This document shows positions 1 through 8,905 of a DNA stretch of 64,000 nt, piece by piece. Location: NCBI GenBank assembly GCA_025352665.1, contig JANXSM010000062.1, positions 1 through 64,000 of the forward strand, written 5' to 3'. The number at the start of each line of letters is the position of its first letter. The first letter of the stretch is position 1. A program made the position numbers and the translations under genes. Under the pieces are notes generated by a model. It was given only the letters and a program-made list of their open reading frames with translations. It was not told the DNA's origin and made no database searches. Source of the stretch: Rhodospirillales bacterium. Its GTDB lineage: Bacteria; Pseudomonadota; Alphaproteobacteria; Acetobacterales; Acetobacteraceae.

Positions 1-70
1 CCCGCGGGTCGCCGATCGCCGCGGGTATGACCCCTCCTCACGCAGAGACATGCCTTAATCGAATGGTGTC

Positions 71-139
71 CAGAGGCCCTGCCTCTGGCGGGTGCAGGGC
101 AGCGCCCTGCCCGCGCGGAGCGCCTCCGGCGCAGCCGGA
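71..139. repeat. cluster of three short GC-rich hairpins
   Basis: Three perfect stem-loops follow each other: CAGAGGC/GCCTCTG (71-87, loop CCT), GCAGGGC/GCCCTGC (94-110, loop AGC) and TCCGGC/GCCGGA (125-139, loop GCA). They lie just beyond the stop codon of the chemoreceptor gene read leftwards from 2475, so they would form at the 3' end of its transcript. None is followed by a T-run. They may protect the 3' end, aid Rho-dependent termination, or be an extragenic palindromic repeat. The pairings are seen; the role is inference. Bases 1-70 show no gene. Confidence 0.6.
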
Positions 140-159
140 CATTCGCACAGGGGTCCACC

Positions 160-2475
160 CTACGCGGCGTGTTTGGTGGCAACCGATGCGAGGGCGCGTT
201 CGAGGCGGGCGAAGGTGGTGCCGTCTTCACTGAAGGCGAGGGCCAGCACGCCGGCGCCCGAACGCATGACCCGGCCGCTCACGCTGCCACCGGCATCCGG
301 TAGGTCGACCTCCACCTCATGCCCCAGCGGGACGACTCCGGCATGGCGCAGCGCGATGCCGCTCTGCGAGATATCCTGGATCACCATTCTGCTGATCGTG
401 GCACCGTTGACTTGCAAGGTGGCGGTCACGCCGCGGCCCGAGATGCGTTCGAAGCGGCGGCGTTCATGGCTGTCCGCCTGCACGGACTTCAGGAACTGCT
501 CGACCTCCTGGCGCAGACGCTCGGCTTCGGAGCCGATGCCATTCGCCTCGGCCAGGATGTTGCGACTGACACCGCCGGCGAGATCGGCGCCTTCCACCAC
601 ATGCCCCATCGCCTCGGCGGCCTGCGCGGTCGACCCGGCCACGCCCTGGATGCTCGATGCGATCTCACGCACCGTCACACTCTGCTCCTCGACGGCGGCC
701 GAGATTGCGGCCGACACCTCGCCCATGCGGCCGATGATGTTGCTGATATCGGTCATCGCCGCCACCGTCTCGTTGGTGGCCGTGCGCACCGATTCGATCT
801 GCTCGGAGATTTCGGCCGTGGCCTTGGCGGTCTGCCCGGCGAGCAGCTTCACCTCGCCGGCCACCACGGCGAACCCCTTGCCGGCATCGCCCGCACGCGC
901 CGATTCGATGGTGGCGTTCAGCGCCAGCAAATTGGTCTGCCCGGCGATGCTGTCGATCAGGCGAACCACATCGCCGATCCGCGCGGTGGAGTTGGACAAG
1001 CCGCGGATGGTCTCCTGGCTGGCCTCGGCACGGACCACTGCCTGGCGCGCCACGTCGGCGGCAACTGCGACCTGGCGAGAGATCTCGCCCACGCTTGCGG
1101 TGAATTCCTCGACCGCTGCCGCCACCGCGATCAGGTCGGTGGAGGATTTGTTGGCACCGCCCGCGGTCTCCGACGCCTGGGCATGCATGGCCGAGGTCGA
1201 TTCGGTCATCGTGTTGGCCGCGCCGCGCAGGTTCTCAGCGGCTGCCCCCAGGCTCGCCATGACGCCGGTCACCGACAGGCCGAACGCCTGGGTGTGATGA
1301 TCCATCGCATCCTGGCGTTTCGAGCGGGCGGCGGCGGCGCCCTGCTGCTCGGCCGTCAGGCGGGCAGACTGGATCATGTTGGATTTGAAAACTTCGACGG
1401 CGCGCGCCATGTCGCCGATTTCGTTGCGCATGTGCAGACCGGCGATGACGACGGTCTTGTCGCCCTCGGCCAGCGTGCCCATCGTGGCGGTCATGCCGGC
1501 GATCGGGCGCGAGATGGCGCGGCCGACAAAGAAGGCCAGCAGCAGGCCACCGACGAGGCCAATCCCTGCGATCACGCCCTGAATGAGGATGGCCTGGTCA
1601 CGCACATCGCTCGCGACGGCCGCGGCGGCGGCAATATTGAGCGTCAATGAATCTTTCGCGCGGGCGAGATCGGCCTCGATGCCGGCGACCATGGCCTGCT
1701 GCACCTTGTCGTAGTTCTCCAACAAGGCGAGCAGCGCCGGCGCGGCGCCGTTGAATGCCTCGGCATAGGCCGACAGCGAAGTCCTGACCGACGCCACCAG
1801 CGTCTTGGCGCCAGGGGCACCCGAATCTTCGAACGCGGCGAGCGCCTTCATGGCGTTGTCCACGTTGGTGTGGAACGTGGCCTGGCCTCCGGCTTCGTGG
1901 GTCGCCAGAAAGCGCCAGTTGGCCACGCGGACCAGCAGGACAGTCCGTTCCACAGCGGCTGCCAGCACATCGTCATCCGTGCCGGCGGTCTGGACCGCCG
2001 CCTGCACCAGCTTCGTCGTCTCGGCGGTCAACGTGTCGCCGAGCGGAAACAGCCGCGCGCGGCCGGCGAGCATGGTGCGGCCAAGATCGAAGGATTTCTG
2101 GGCGGACTGGGTCTGCGTCGCGAGCCGATCGAGCACGCTCTGGTAGATCCCCTTGCGTTCGGCGGAGAGCGTGCGCGCCTTCGCCTGATTCAGCGCCTCG
2201 CGCAATTTTTCGACCGCCGGGGCGAACCTCGCCTCCGCAGCAGCACTTGGATCGTTGCGCGTGGTCAGCAGCACCTGACCGACGATCATTTCGCCCTCCA
2301 CCGCCTCCGCGACGTAGCGCAGATTGGTGGAAAGCCTGCCCATCATGTCCGTTTGGCGACCGAGGTAGTCGATCCCCCAGTAACCGCAGCCGGCCACGAT
2401 CAGCGTGATTGCAACAAGGCTGCCAAAGCCAGCCAGAATACGCGTACGGATTTTGAGGTGACTGAGCACGACCAT
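160..2475 (-). CDS. methyl-accepting chemotaxis protein with C-terminal PilZ domain
   Basis: A 771-residue inner-membrane chemoreceptor. An N-terminal membrane segment (about residues 12-33) is followed by a long helical periplasmic sensor region, a second membrane segment (about 295-318) and a HAMP linker. Next comes a long coiled signalling domain with the conserved hairpin tip (GQTNLLALNATIESARAG), which would bind CheA/CheW. The last ~110 residues form a PilZ domain: the arginine-rich RRRFERISGR and the DISQSG box match the c-di-GMP-binding pattern RxxxR...(D/N)xSxxG. The ligand is unknown. ATG 2475 is preceded by AGGGA at 5 nt. No che genes are adjacent. Tying chemotaxis output to c-di-GMP is inference from the domain fusion. 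Confidence 0.93.
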   Translation of the reverse strand: MVVLSHLKIRTRILAGFGSLVAITLIVAGCGYWGIDYLGRQTDMMGRLSTNLRYVAEAVEGEMIVGQVLLTTRNDPSAAAEARFAPAVEKLREALNQAKARTLSAERKGIYQSVLDRLATQTQSAQKSFDLGRTMLAGRARLFPLGDTLTAETTKLVQAAVQTAGTDDDVLAAAVERTVLLVRVANWRFLATHEAGGQATFHTNVDNAMKALAAFEDSGAPGAKTLVASVRTSLSAYAEAFNGAAPALLALLENYDKVQQAMVAGIEADLARAKDSLTLNIAAAAAVASDVRDQAILIQGVIAGIGLVGGLLLAFFVGRAISRPIAGMTATMGTLAEGDKTVVIAGLHMRNEIGDMARAVEVFKSNMIQSARLTAEQQGAAAARSKRQDAMDHHTQAFGLSVTGVMASLGAAAENLRGAANTMTESTSAMHAQASETAGGANKSSTDLIAVAAAVEEFTASVGEISRQVAVAADVARQAVVRAEASQETIRGLSNSTARIGDVVRLIDSIAGQTNLLALNATIESARAGDAGKGFAVVAGEVKLLAGQTAKATAEISEQIESVRTATNETVAAMTDISNIIGRMGEVSAAISAAVEEQSVTVREIASSIQGVAGSTAQAAEAMGHVVEGADLAGGVSRNILAEANGIGSEAERLRQEVEQFLKSVQADSHERRRFERISGRGVTATLQVNGATISRMVIQDISQSGIALRHAGVVPLGHEVEVDLPDAGGSVSGRVMRSGAGVLALAFSEDGTTFARLERALASVATKHAA

Positions 2476-2571
2476 GAGGTCCCTGAACTGATCAGCCGAC
2501 CGTCATTGGGGCTGTTGCGTCAAGGTAATCATTGAGGATGTAGACAAAGTTAACGCCGCAGCATCCAACTG

Positions 2572-4395
2572 CTACAACTCGCCGACTAGCTCCCGGCGCC
2601 TGCGATCCAACTCCTCGCTGTATCGCCGCAACGCGTATTGCTCGGTGAGCAGGCCGATCACGCGCCCGGTCTCGCGGCTGTCCACCACCGCCAGCGCGTC
2701 GCTTTCGGCCGCCTCGAAATGCGCCACCGCCTCCTTGATCGTCATCTGCGGCACCAGGCTCACGCCCTTGTCGTGCAGCAGGTCGACCAGCCTGGCGTCC
2801 TCGCCGGTGGCGCCGTGCGCCTCGCTCACCAGCACCAGCCCGCTGTAGCGCCCGGTCTCGTCCACCACCACCACCTGGCTGGTCGCCCCCAACGGAAAAT
2901 CCCTGCGGAACGAGGCAAGGCTGATGTCGCTGCGCACGGTGCGCACTTCGCGGCGCATCATGCGGCCCACGGTGAGGCTGCGCATCCAGCCGATATCCAC
3001 CGCCGAACGGATGCTCTCGCCGCGCAGATGAAACCGCCAGGTGGCGAAGGAGTAGCCGAAGGTACGCCGCACGGTGATGGCCGACAGCACCGAGGCGGCC
3101 ACGACGGCTGCCGTCAGCGGCAAGCTGCCGGTGGTCTCCAGCGCCAGGAACGCCATCGTCAAAGGCCCGCCGACCACGGCCACGGCAAAGGCACTCATCC
3201 CCACCACGGCGCACACCACAGGCGGAATCGCCTGGGCGACCACGAGCAGGCCGAGTACGGCTGCAAACAGCTTGCCGAGCATGGCGCCGAGGAACAGCGA
3301 GGCGAAGAACAGTCCGCCGCGAAAGCCCGAGCCGAGCGAGATCGCCGAGGCCAGCGATTTAAACATGATGAGCAGGGCGATCTGCTCGATCGGGTAGGGT
3401 GCGTCGAAGCCGATCTGCAGGGCTGCGTGGCCGGAGGACAGCACCTGCGGTGTGATCAGCGCCAGCCCCGCAATGACCACGCCGCCGATCGCAGGCCGCG
3501 CCCAGATGGGCACGCGCGAGCGGCGGAACAGCTCCTCGGTCAACGTCACGCCGCGCATCAGCAGGATGCCGCCGAGCGCGCACAACATGCCCAGGGCCAG
3601 GATCGGCAGATAGTTCGAAGGCTCGATCGCCGACGGCACCCGGAGGTCGAAGCCGACCTCGTCGGGCAGGATCAGCCGTGTCATCAACACCGAGGTGATG
3701 GAGGCCATCATGACAGGCGCCAGCGTGGCCAGCGAATAGGTGCCGATCACCAGCTCGAAGGCATAGAACGCGCCGGTCAGCGGCGCGTTGAAGGCCCCTG
3801 CGATCGCCCCGGCCGCGCCGCAGCCGACCAACAGCCGCAGGTCGGTCCGGCGCACGCGAAAGGCGCGGCCGAGACGCGAGGCCAGCGCGCTGCCGATCTG
3901 GGTGTAGCCGGCCTCGAGCCCCACCGACGCGCCGACGCCGTTGGACAGCATCGTCTGCACCACCACGATCAGGCTGTCGTTGAGTGACATGCGCCCGCCA
4001 TGCAGCGCGTTGGCCTCAATCGGGTCGATCGCGCGGCGCGGCCAGCGGCGGGCCGCCCACCAGCCGAACACACCAACCGCAAGCCCACCGGCACCAAGGG
4101 CTGCGAAGCTGCGCAGCGCGTTGACCTGCAGCTGGCCCGACAGGCGTTCCGGCGAGGCGATGCCGAACAGCATCACATGCGCCAACTGCGTCGCCTGGCC
4201 CATGGCGATGACGCAAAGCCCCGCGGTGATGCCGACCATCGCGGCCAGCACCACCAGCCATATTTCGTCCGCCCGTACCAGGGCGCGCAAGGTGTGGGGT
4301 ACGTGCAGAACCCAGTCGCCAAACGGGCGACGGGGTCGGATCACTGCTGCGCGGCCGGACTGGCGAGCCGCGGTGGAGCCGGAAAATCGCGCCAT
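2572..4395 (-). CDS. ClC-family chloride channel/antiporter with CBS domains
   Basis: Polytopic voltage-gated ClC-type chloride transporter of about 607 residues. About ten hydrophobic helices are followed by a cytoplasmic pair of CBS domains (last ~140 residues), which usually bind adenine nucleotides. The usual GREGP selectivity motif reads GLEAG in VGLEAGYTQIG. The gating glutamate is kept but the proline is lost, and the usual GxFxP is GGLFFAS, so this is a divergent ClC branch. ATG 4395 was chosen because the charged N-terminus and first helix follow it. In-frame starts upstream (ATG at 4497 and 4488) are possible, and none has a clear ribosome site. Transport direction and ion are inferred from the family. 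Confidence 0.88.
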   Translation of the reverse strand: MARFSGSTAARQSGRAAVIRPRRPFGDWVLHVPHTLRALVRADEIWLVVLAAMVGITAGLCVIAMGQATQLAHVMLFGIASPERLSGQLQVNALRSFAALGAGGLAVGVFGWWAARRWPRRAIDPIEANALHGGRMSLNDSLIVVVQTMLSNGVGASVGLEAGYTQIGSALASRLGRAFRVRRTDLRLLVGCGAAGAIAGAFNAPLTGAFYAFELVIGTYSLATLAPVMMASITSVLMTRLILPDEVGFDLRVPSAIEPSNYLPILALGMLCALGGILLMRGVTLTEELFRRSRVPIWARPAIGGVVIAGLALITPQVLSSGHAALQIGFDAPYPIEQIALLIMFKSLASAISLGSGFRGGLFFASLFLGAMLGKLFAAVLGLLVVAQAIPPVVCAVVGMSAFAVAVVGGPLTMAFLALETTGSLPLTAAVVAASVLSAITVRRTFGYSFATWRFHLRGESIRSAVDIGWMRSLTVGRMMRREVRTVRSDISLASFRRDFPLGATSQVVVVDETGRYSGLVLVSEAHGATGEDARLVDLLHDKGVSLVPQMTIKEAVAHFEAAESDALAVVDSRETGRVIGLLTEQYALRRYSEELDRRRRELVGEL

Positions 4396-4533
4396 TGCGC
4401 GCCAGTCGCCCTTTTCGATCGGCCCCGGACGAGAATCCCCGGGTGCTGCTGCATTGGTGCACCCGGAGATTTCCGGCCGCAACCGCATGCTAGGCATCAA
4501 TCATGTAAACATCATGTCAAAGGGAAGGTTTTG

Positions 4534-5508
4534 TCACAGATTGCGCAGCGCGCGCGTCGCCTGCAGGTCGCGGGCGATGAATTCCTCGACCAGCGCCACC
4601 AATCCGCCGTGGCGGATGTAGCCAAGGCCCGGGGCACGGGCGGCCGCAAAGCTTGCCGGCCAGCTGCCGACGATGTCTGCCACAACCGGATCGGGTGCCG
4701 CGGTCACCAGCGCGCGGGTGCCTGGGCGCACCTGCTCCATGGCGTCGAGCATCGCCCCCACGCTTGCGCTGAGCCCCGGCGGCGTGATCGACCGATCTGC
4801 ACCAAGGCTTGCCGTGTCAATCTCCGCCGAGTGCAGCAGCCAGGCGACCGCGTGGGCCGGGCTTGCGATCCACACGCGGAAATCCTCATCGACCGGCAGC
4901 GTCGTCGCAAGCCCCAGCAAGGGCTCGCGCAACATCGACGAGATGAAGCTGCTGGCGGCCTTGTTGGGCGCGCCCGGGCGGATGGCGATGGTCGGCAACC
5001 GCAGGTTCACCGCATCGAGGAAGCCTCGCCTGCTGGCATCGGACAGGATCAGCTCCGCCGCCGCCTTCTGCGCGCCGTAGCTGTTGGCTGGAAGCTGACG
5101 CGCGTCGTCGGCGAGATGGGCGGACTGGCCGCCGCTGAAACTCGCCACCGAACTGGTGAACACCACCCGCGGCGGCCGGGCAAGGGCGCGGCAGATGTCC
5201 ACCACCGCATCGATGCCACGCAGATTGACCCGGCGGCCGAGGTCGTAATCCGCTTCGGCCGCGGCACTCACCACGGCTGCGAGGTGGAACACCACATCGG
5301 TGCCTTCCGGCACGGCCTCCGCCGGCAGTGCCGCGATATCGCCGCCGATGCAGTGCACCGGAAAGGCCGCTTCGAGCGGGGCAGGGGGGGCGAGATCGAA
5401 CAGCACGAGCGAGGCGACGGCGCGGCCCCCCAGTTTGCCCGAGGCTGCCAGCCGCTCGGCGATCTTGCGGCCAAGGAACCCCCCGCCGCCGAGGATGGTG
5501 ATGTTCAT
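4534..5508 (-). CDS. denD: NAD-dependent epimerase/dehydratase, DenD (D-erythronate dehydrogenase)-like
   Basis: An extended short-chain dehydrogenase of 324 residues. The Rossmann motif GGGGFLGRKIAERL starts at residue 7, and the active-site pair is SYGAQK (Tyr-x-x-x-Lys). The stretch RLPTIAIRPGAPNKAASSF and the following REPL match the DenD group, which oxidises D-erythronate at C2 in tetronate catabolism. Partner genes of that pathway (denK/otnK, otnC) are not adjacent, so the substrate is only a family-level inference. ATG 5508 has GGGAGA at about 6 nt. The gene diverges from the HD-domain gene at 5598. Confidence 0.85.
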   Translation of the reverse strand: MNITILGGGGFLGRKIAERLAASGKLGGRAVASLVLFDLAPPAPLEAAFPVHCIGGDIAALPAEAVPEGTDVVFHLAAVVSAAAEADYDLGRRVNLRGIDAVVDICRALARPPRVVFTSSVASFSGGQSAHLADDARQLPANSYGAQKAAAELILSDASRRGFLDAVNLRLPTIAIRPGAPNKAASSFISSMLREPLLGLATTLPVDEDFRVWIASPAHAVAWLLHSAEIDTASLGADRSITPPGLSASVGAMLDAMEQVRPGTRALVTAAPDPVVADIVGSWPASFAAARAPGLGYIRHGGLVALVEEFIARDLQATRALRNL

Positions 5509-5597
5509 GCTGTCTCTCCCTGCAGCCCAACTCTGGTCGCCGTACCCGCGCCGGGGCTACATCCCAGGCATCACGCGGCGAGGCAAGGGAGATACGC

Positions 5598-6236
5598 ATG
5601 GCGGAACAGGCGCGCGCCTGGGTACGACTGCCCAGCGGGCGGCGACTGGACCTGCTGGCGCCGACCCCGTTCGACTGGACCGACGCGGATCTCGCGACCG
5701 GCCTGTCGCGCACCTTCCGCTGGGGCGGCCATTCGATCTGGCCGGGGGCACCTTTGTCGGTCGCCCAGCATTCGCTTGCCGTGCTGGAGCGCCGGCGTCG
5801 ATCGGTGCCGCTCGACGCGCCCCGTCAGCTGCGCGAACTGCTGCATGACGCCGAGGAGGGGCTGATCAACTTCGACTGCATCTCGCCGCTCAAACCCTTC
5901 CTCGGCGCGGCCTTCGCCGAGCTGCAGCACCGGCTGATGGCAGCCGTGGCACAACGCTACCGGCTGCCGGCCTGGGCGCCGGCCGAAAAGCGCGCGCACA
6001 AGCAGGCGGACATCGAAGCTGCAGCGGCCGAGGCGGTGTTCGTCGCCGGCTGGAGCCGTGCGGAGCTGCGCAATACGCTCGGCATCCGCGCCCGGGCCTC
6101 CGACCAGGATGTGCTGGCCGCCCATTACAACGAAATCCCCTGGCGGCCCTGGTCGCCCGAACAGGCGGCCGAGCGGTTTGCCGCCGAACTCGCCAGGCTA
6201 CAGGCAATGGCCGGTATCGCTCAGTCCGCGCCGTAG
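5598..6236 (+). CDS. HD-domain phosphohydrolase-like protein
   Basis: A 212-residue soluble protein with the HD-superfamily layout: the first His in SVAQHSLAV (about residue 55), the HD pair in LLHDAEEG (about residue 78), and a later HKQAD (about 136) that may supply the last metal ligand. Such proteins are metal-dependent phosphohydrolases, with YfbR-like nucleotidases closest in outline, but the substrate cannot be read from sequence. The ribosome site GGGAGA sits 5 nt before ATG 5598. Its 3' end overlaps the convergent S10 peptidase gene by 16 nt. The domain call is firm and the function unknown. Confidence 0.82.
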   Translation: MAEQARAWVRLPSGRRLDLLAPTPFDWTDADLATGLSRTFRWGGHSIWPGAPLSVAQHSLAVLERRRRSVPLDAPRQLRELLHDAEEGLINFDCISPLKPFLGAAFAELQHRLMAAVAQRYRLPAWAPAEKRAHKQADIEAAAAEAVFVAGWSRAELRNTLGIRARASDQDVLAAHYNEIPWRPWSPEQAAERFAAELARLQAMAGIAQSAP

Positions 6237-7756
6237 AGAGCCTGTGCCGCGGCGCGGAAGGCCTGACGCGATTCGTCGCGGCTGTAGAACATATGGCCGC
6301 CCGGATAGACCTCGAAGCGGATGCGGTCGCGCCCGCCGCTCAGCGGGATCTGGTCGAGCTCCATTTTGGTCATGAAATACGGGGTCACCAGGTCGAACAG
6401 GCCGCCGGCGACGAGCACATGGAATTTCGGGTCGAGTGCCAGTGCCGTGCGCAGCGCCGACACCGATTCGGGGCGGTAATAGCTGTTGCCGAAATCCCAG
6501 GCGCGGTTCACCGCCGGGTTGGTGACGACATACGCCCCGCCCGGCAGCCAGTGCAGCCGCGTGGCGTAGATGTCGTACATCGCGCTGGCGAATGGGGCGG
6601 AGAGCGCGTCGTTCAGCGAATCGGGGAAGAAATGCGCCAGCGATTGCGGGTAGGCGTCGGGCTTGGTCACCGTGGTGTCGTAGGCGCTGGCGACCCGGCC
6701 GGGGTCGCGCTCGCGGAAGAACTCGTTGTTGGTCAGGCTGCCATGGCGGCGGGCGAGCAGATCGCGGTCCAGCCCGGTCAGGGCCGCCAGCCGGTCCACA
6801 CGGCGCGCCACGGCGGCGAGGTCGGCCTCGCCACGGATCAGGTCGACCAAATAGTCGCCGGCGGCATAGGCCTCGACATCGGCCAGCTGCGCGCGGGTCA
6901 CCGGGCCGGATTTGGCGCGCATGCTGGCAACGATGGTCGGCAGCTGCGCCACTTCGCCAAGCGGCTCCAGCGCCAGGCTGGCGCCACCGTAGTCGAGCTT
7001 TGGGGACACCAGCGTGAGCCCGGTGATCCCGATGCCTTGCACCTGTTCCAGCTCGCGCACCAGCCGCGGTGCGCGAATGCCGCTGTAGCTCTCGCCCACC
7101 AGATATTTGGGCGACGTCATGCGTCGTGCCGTGTCGAGCCAGATACGGATCGTTTCGGCGAACGCTGATACGTCGCCATTGACCGACCAATAGCGCTTGC
7201 GGACCTCCTCGGTGTTGGTGATCAGCTGGCTGAAGCCGGTGCCGACCGGGTCGATGAACACAAGATCGGTGAAGTCGAGCCAGGTTTCGGCATTGTCGAC
7301 CGGCACCGGCTCGGCCGAGGGGCGGGCCGCGTCACCGTCCATGTGCATGCGCCAAGGCCCGAGCAGGCCAAGCTCGATCCAGACGGAGGCGGCGCCCGGG
7401 CCGCCGTTGAAGGCGAAGGTCACCGGGCGACTGGCCGCCGGCCGGTCGTCCAGCGTGAAGGCGGTGACACCAACCTGCGCCTGGGGTGCCCCATTCGCAT
7501 CCGTCAGCGTGATGCTGCCGGTGGTTGCGGTGAATTTCAGAGTGCGACCGGGCAGGTCGAGCACGTGATGGGTCACGGCATCGGCGGGCAGCCGGCGCGC
7601 CGGCTCGGCGAGGCGCGACGTTGTCTGGTTGGCCGGTGGTGCTTGCGCGCTCACCGTCGTTGCGCCGAGAAAAGCTGCGCACATCGCGAGCATTCCAGCC
7701 GCTGCGATACGACGGGCAGGGGGCAAACCACCGGCTCCAGCCTGGTTGAAACGCAT
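6221..7756 (-). CDS. S10-family serine carboxypeptidase-like protein, exported
   Basis: A 511-residue exported alpha/beta hydrolase of peptidase family S10. A signal peptide ends near VSAQA (about residue 38). The catalytic serine lies in VGESYSG, the aspartate in DLVTPYF and the histidine in GGHMF, so the triad is complete. The oxyanion region FNGGPGAASV is typical of S10 enzymes. It should cleave C-terminal residues from periplasmic peptides or act as an acyltransferase; the substrate is unknown. ATG 7756 is preceded by GGAG at 7 nt. It sits downstream of the response regulator on the same strand, with a 61-nt gap. Confidence 0.9.
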   Translation of the reverse strand: MRFNQAGAGGLPPARRIAAAGMLAMCAAFLGATTVSAQAPPANQTTSRLAEPARRLPADAVTHHVLDLPGRTLKFTATTGSITLTDANGAPQAQVGVTAFTLDDRPAASRPVTFAFNGGPGAASVWIELGLLGPWRMHMDGDAARPSAEPVPVDNAETWLDFTDLVFIDPVGTGFSQLITNTEEVRKRYWSVNGDVSAFAETIRIWLDTARRMTSPKYLVGESYSGIRAPRLVRELEQVQGIGITGLTLVSPKLDYGGASLALEPLGEVAQLPTIVASMRAKSGPVTRAQLADVEAYAAGDYLVDLIRGEADLAAVARRVDRLAALTGLDRDLLARRHGSLTNNEFFRERDPGRVASAYDTTVTKPDAYPQSLAHFFPDSLNDALSAPFASAMYDIYATRLHWLPGGAYVVTNPAVNRAWDFGNSYYRPESVSALRTALALDPKFHVLVAGGLFDLVTPYFMTKMELDQIPLSGGRDRIRFEVYPGGHMFYSRDESRQAFRAAAQALYGAD

Positions 7757-7817
7757 CTCAGGGCTCCGTCGCGGGGGTGCCCAGTATGTCAGCTAATCTT
7801 GTCCCTGTCAGGGGTGT

Positions 7818-8570
7818 TTAGTTCACCTCACGTGCCAGCACGTACCCGGCGCCACGCACCGATTGGATCAGGCGAGGCTCACGGTCCTCGTCGCTGATCT
7901 TGCGGCGGAGGCTGAAAATAAGCTGGTCGGTGCTGCGGTCTTCCACCCGCCATGGCCTGCGCAGCGCCACCTCCGACAGCCGCTCGCGCGACACCGGTTG
8001 GCCGTCCGCCTCGATCAGCACTTGAAGTGCGGTGAATTCTGCGGCGGTCACCGGCAGCACATGGCCGTCCTTGTCGCTGACCGAACGACGCTTGATGTCG
8101 ACCCGCAAGGGCCCAACGTTGAACACCATCGGCGATGCTGGTGGAGCCGGCTGGGCGGCCGCGGGATTGTTCCGCAACGTGGAAGTACGACGGTGCACGG
8201 CGCGGATGCGGGCGATCATCTCGCGCATGTGCGGCGGCTTTGAAATGAAGTCATCGGCGCCGAGTTCGAGCCCCACGATGCGCTCGGCTTCCTCAGTGCT
8301 GCCGGAGACGATGATAATACCGCAGTCTTCTTGCTTGGCGAGCCATTGGATCAGTGCAGCGCCGCTAGTGTCCGGCAACTGTAAATCCACCAGAACGACG
8401 TCCGGCGTGAAGTCCCGCTTCATCTCGATCGCTTCGGCGCGATTTCGGGCGAGTTCGGTCTGCATACCCGCATGCTCAATTACGCGTTGCATTGCCATAC
8501 CGACTGCCTCGTCATCCTCGATCACGAGGACACGCGGCGTCGGCAACAGGTACTCGCTCATATTGCCCAT
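7818..8570 (-). CDS. OmpR/PhoB-type response regulator
   Basis: A 250-residue two-component regulator. The receiver domain has the acidic pocket VLVIEDDE, the phospho-acceptor Asp near residue 62 in VVLVDLQLPD, and the conserved Lys in FISKPP. The C-terminal ~100 residues form the winged-helix DNA-binding domain (TAAEFTALQVL, then STDQLIFSLRRKI). No histidine kinase is adjacent, so it is an orphan. ATG 8570 is chosen because GGGAGAG lies 5 nt upstream; a second in-frame ATG is at 8561. The long AT-rich region upstream probably carries its promoter and may carry its own binding sites. Confidence 0.92.
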   Translation of the reverse strand: MGNMSEYLLPTPRVLVIEDDEAVGMAMQRVIEHAGMQTELARNRAEAIEMKRDFTPDVVLVDLQLPDTSGAALIQWLAKQEDCGIIIVSGSTEEAERIVGLELGADDFISKPPHMREMIARIRAVHRRTSTLRNNPAAAQPAPPASPMVFNVGPLRVDIKRRSVSDKDGHVLPVTAAEFTALQVLIEADGQPVSRERLSEVALRRPWRVEDRSTDQLIFSLRRKISDEDREPRLIQSVRGAGYVLAREVN

Positions 8571-8735
8571 ACCAACTCTCCCTTCAGGGTAGGTGTGTCC
8601 TGGTCGCTGTTTGATAAGTGCGCCCATGTCCTCACTCGGTGCCATCTGTATTCTGTAATACGTAGATCGCCATCAAAGGAGACACCAGATTTCATTGTTG
8701 CGAAATTCACAAAAAAACGAAGTTGTGAAGAGGAT

Positions 8736-8768
8736 TCCCAAAATTCTATCAATATGTTGGGATTTTTT
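8736..8768 (+). terminator. terminator-like hairpin with T-tract
   Basis: TCCCAA (8736-8741) pairs with TTGGGA (8757-8762) and is followed at once by TTTTTT (8763-8768), the pattern of an intrinsic terminator on the + strand. The loop is long (15 nt). A competing pair AAATTCT (8741-8747) / AGAATTT (8769-8775) overlaps it. No + strand gene ends nearby, so it would end an unannotated small transcript or is fortuitous. Confidence 0.4.
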
Positions 8769-8845
8769 AGAATTTATTTACCTGCGGTTTGTTTCGGTTG
8801 TGACGTTAACGCACCATGACCATAATTGAATTGCCGCTGATCTGG

Positions 8846-8883
8846 GCGTTAATGAAGCGTTATCGACTGTGATTTTTATCACA
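8846..8883. promoter_or_regulatory. tandem GCGTTA repeats plus CRP/FNR-type palindrome
   Basis: GCGTTAATGA (8846-8855) and GCGTTATCGA (8857-8866) are direct repeats offset by 11 bp, about one helical turn, as in OmpR-family sites. They abut TGTGAT-TTTT-ATCACA (8868-8883), a perfect inverted repeat matching the CRP core TGTGA-N6-TCACA. The nearest start codon is the OmpR-type regulator at 8570, about 275 nt away. Binding by that regulator or by a CRP/FNR protein is inference. Confidence 0.5.
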
Positions 8884-8905
8884 CCAACTCTTCAACCGGT
8901 CACGC

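Larger units (their letters stand above)
8571..8905. other. AT-rich intergenic island with several palindromes
   Basis: This ~335-nt stretch is conspicuously AT-rich against its GC-rich surroundings and has no convincing gene. It contains GTATT-CTGT-AATAC (8648-8661), a terminator-like hairpin with a T6 tract (8736-8768), an inverted GTTAAC-type box ACGTTAACGC (8803-8812), two direct GCGTTA repeats 11 bp apart, and a CRP-like palindrome (8846-8883). It is the leader of the leftward response regulator and could also host a small RNA. The structures are seen; the roles are inference. Confidence 0.55.

Noticed and set aside
8472-8819. Short frames across the AT-rich island, including one after AAAGGAG near 8676
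   Set aside because: No ATG/GTG/TTG start at a suitable distance for the best frame, no family features, and the palindromes suggest a regulatory region.
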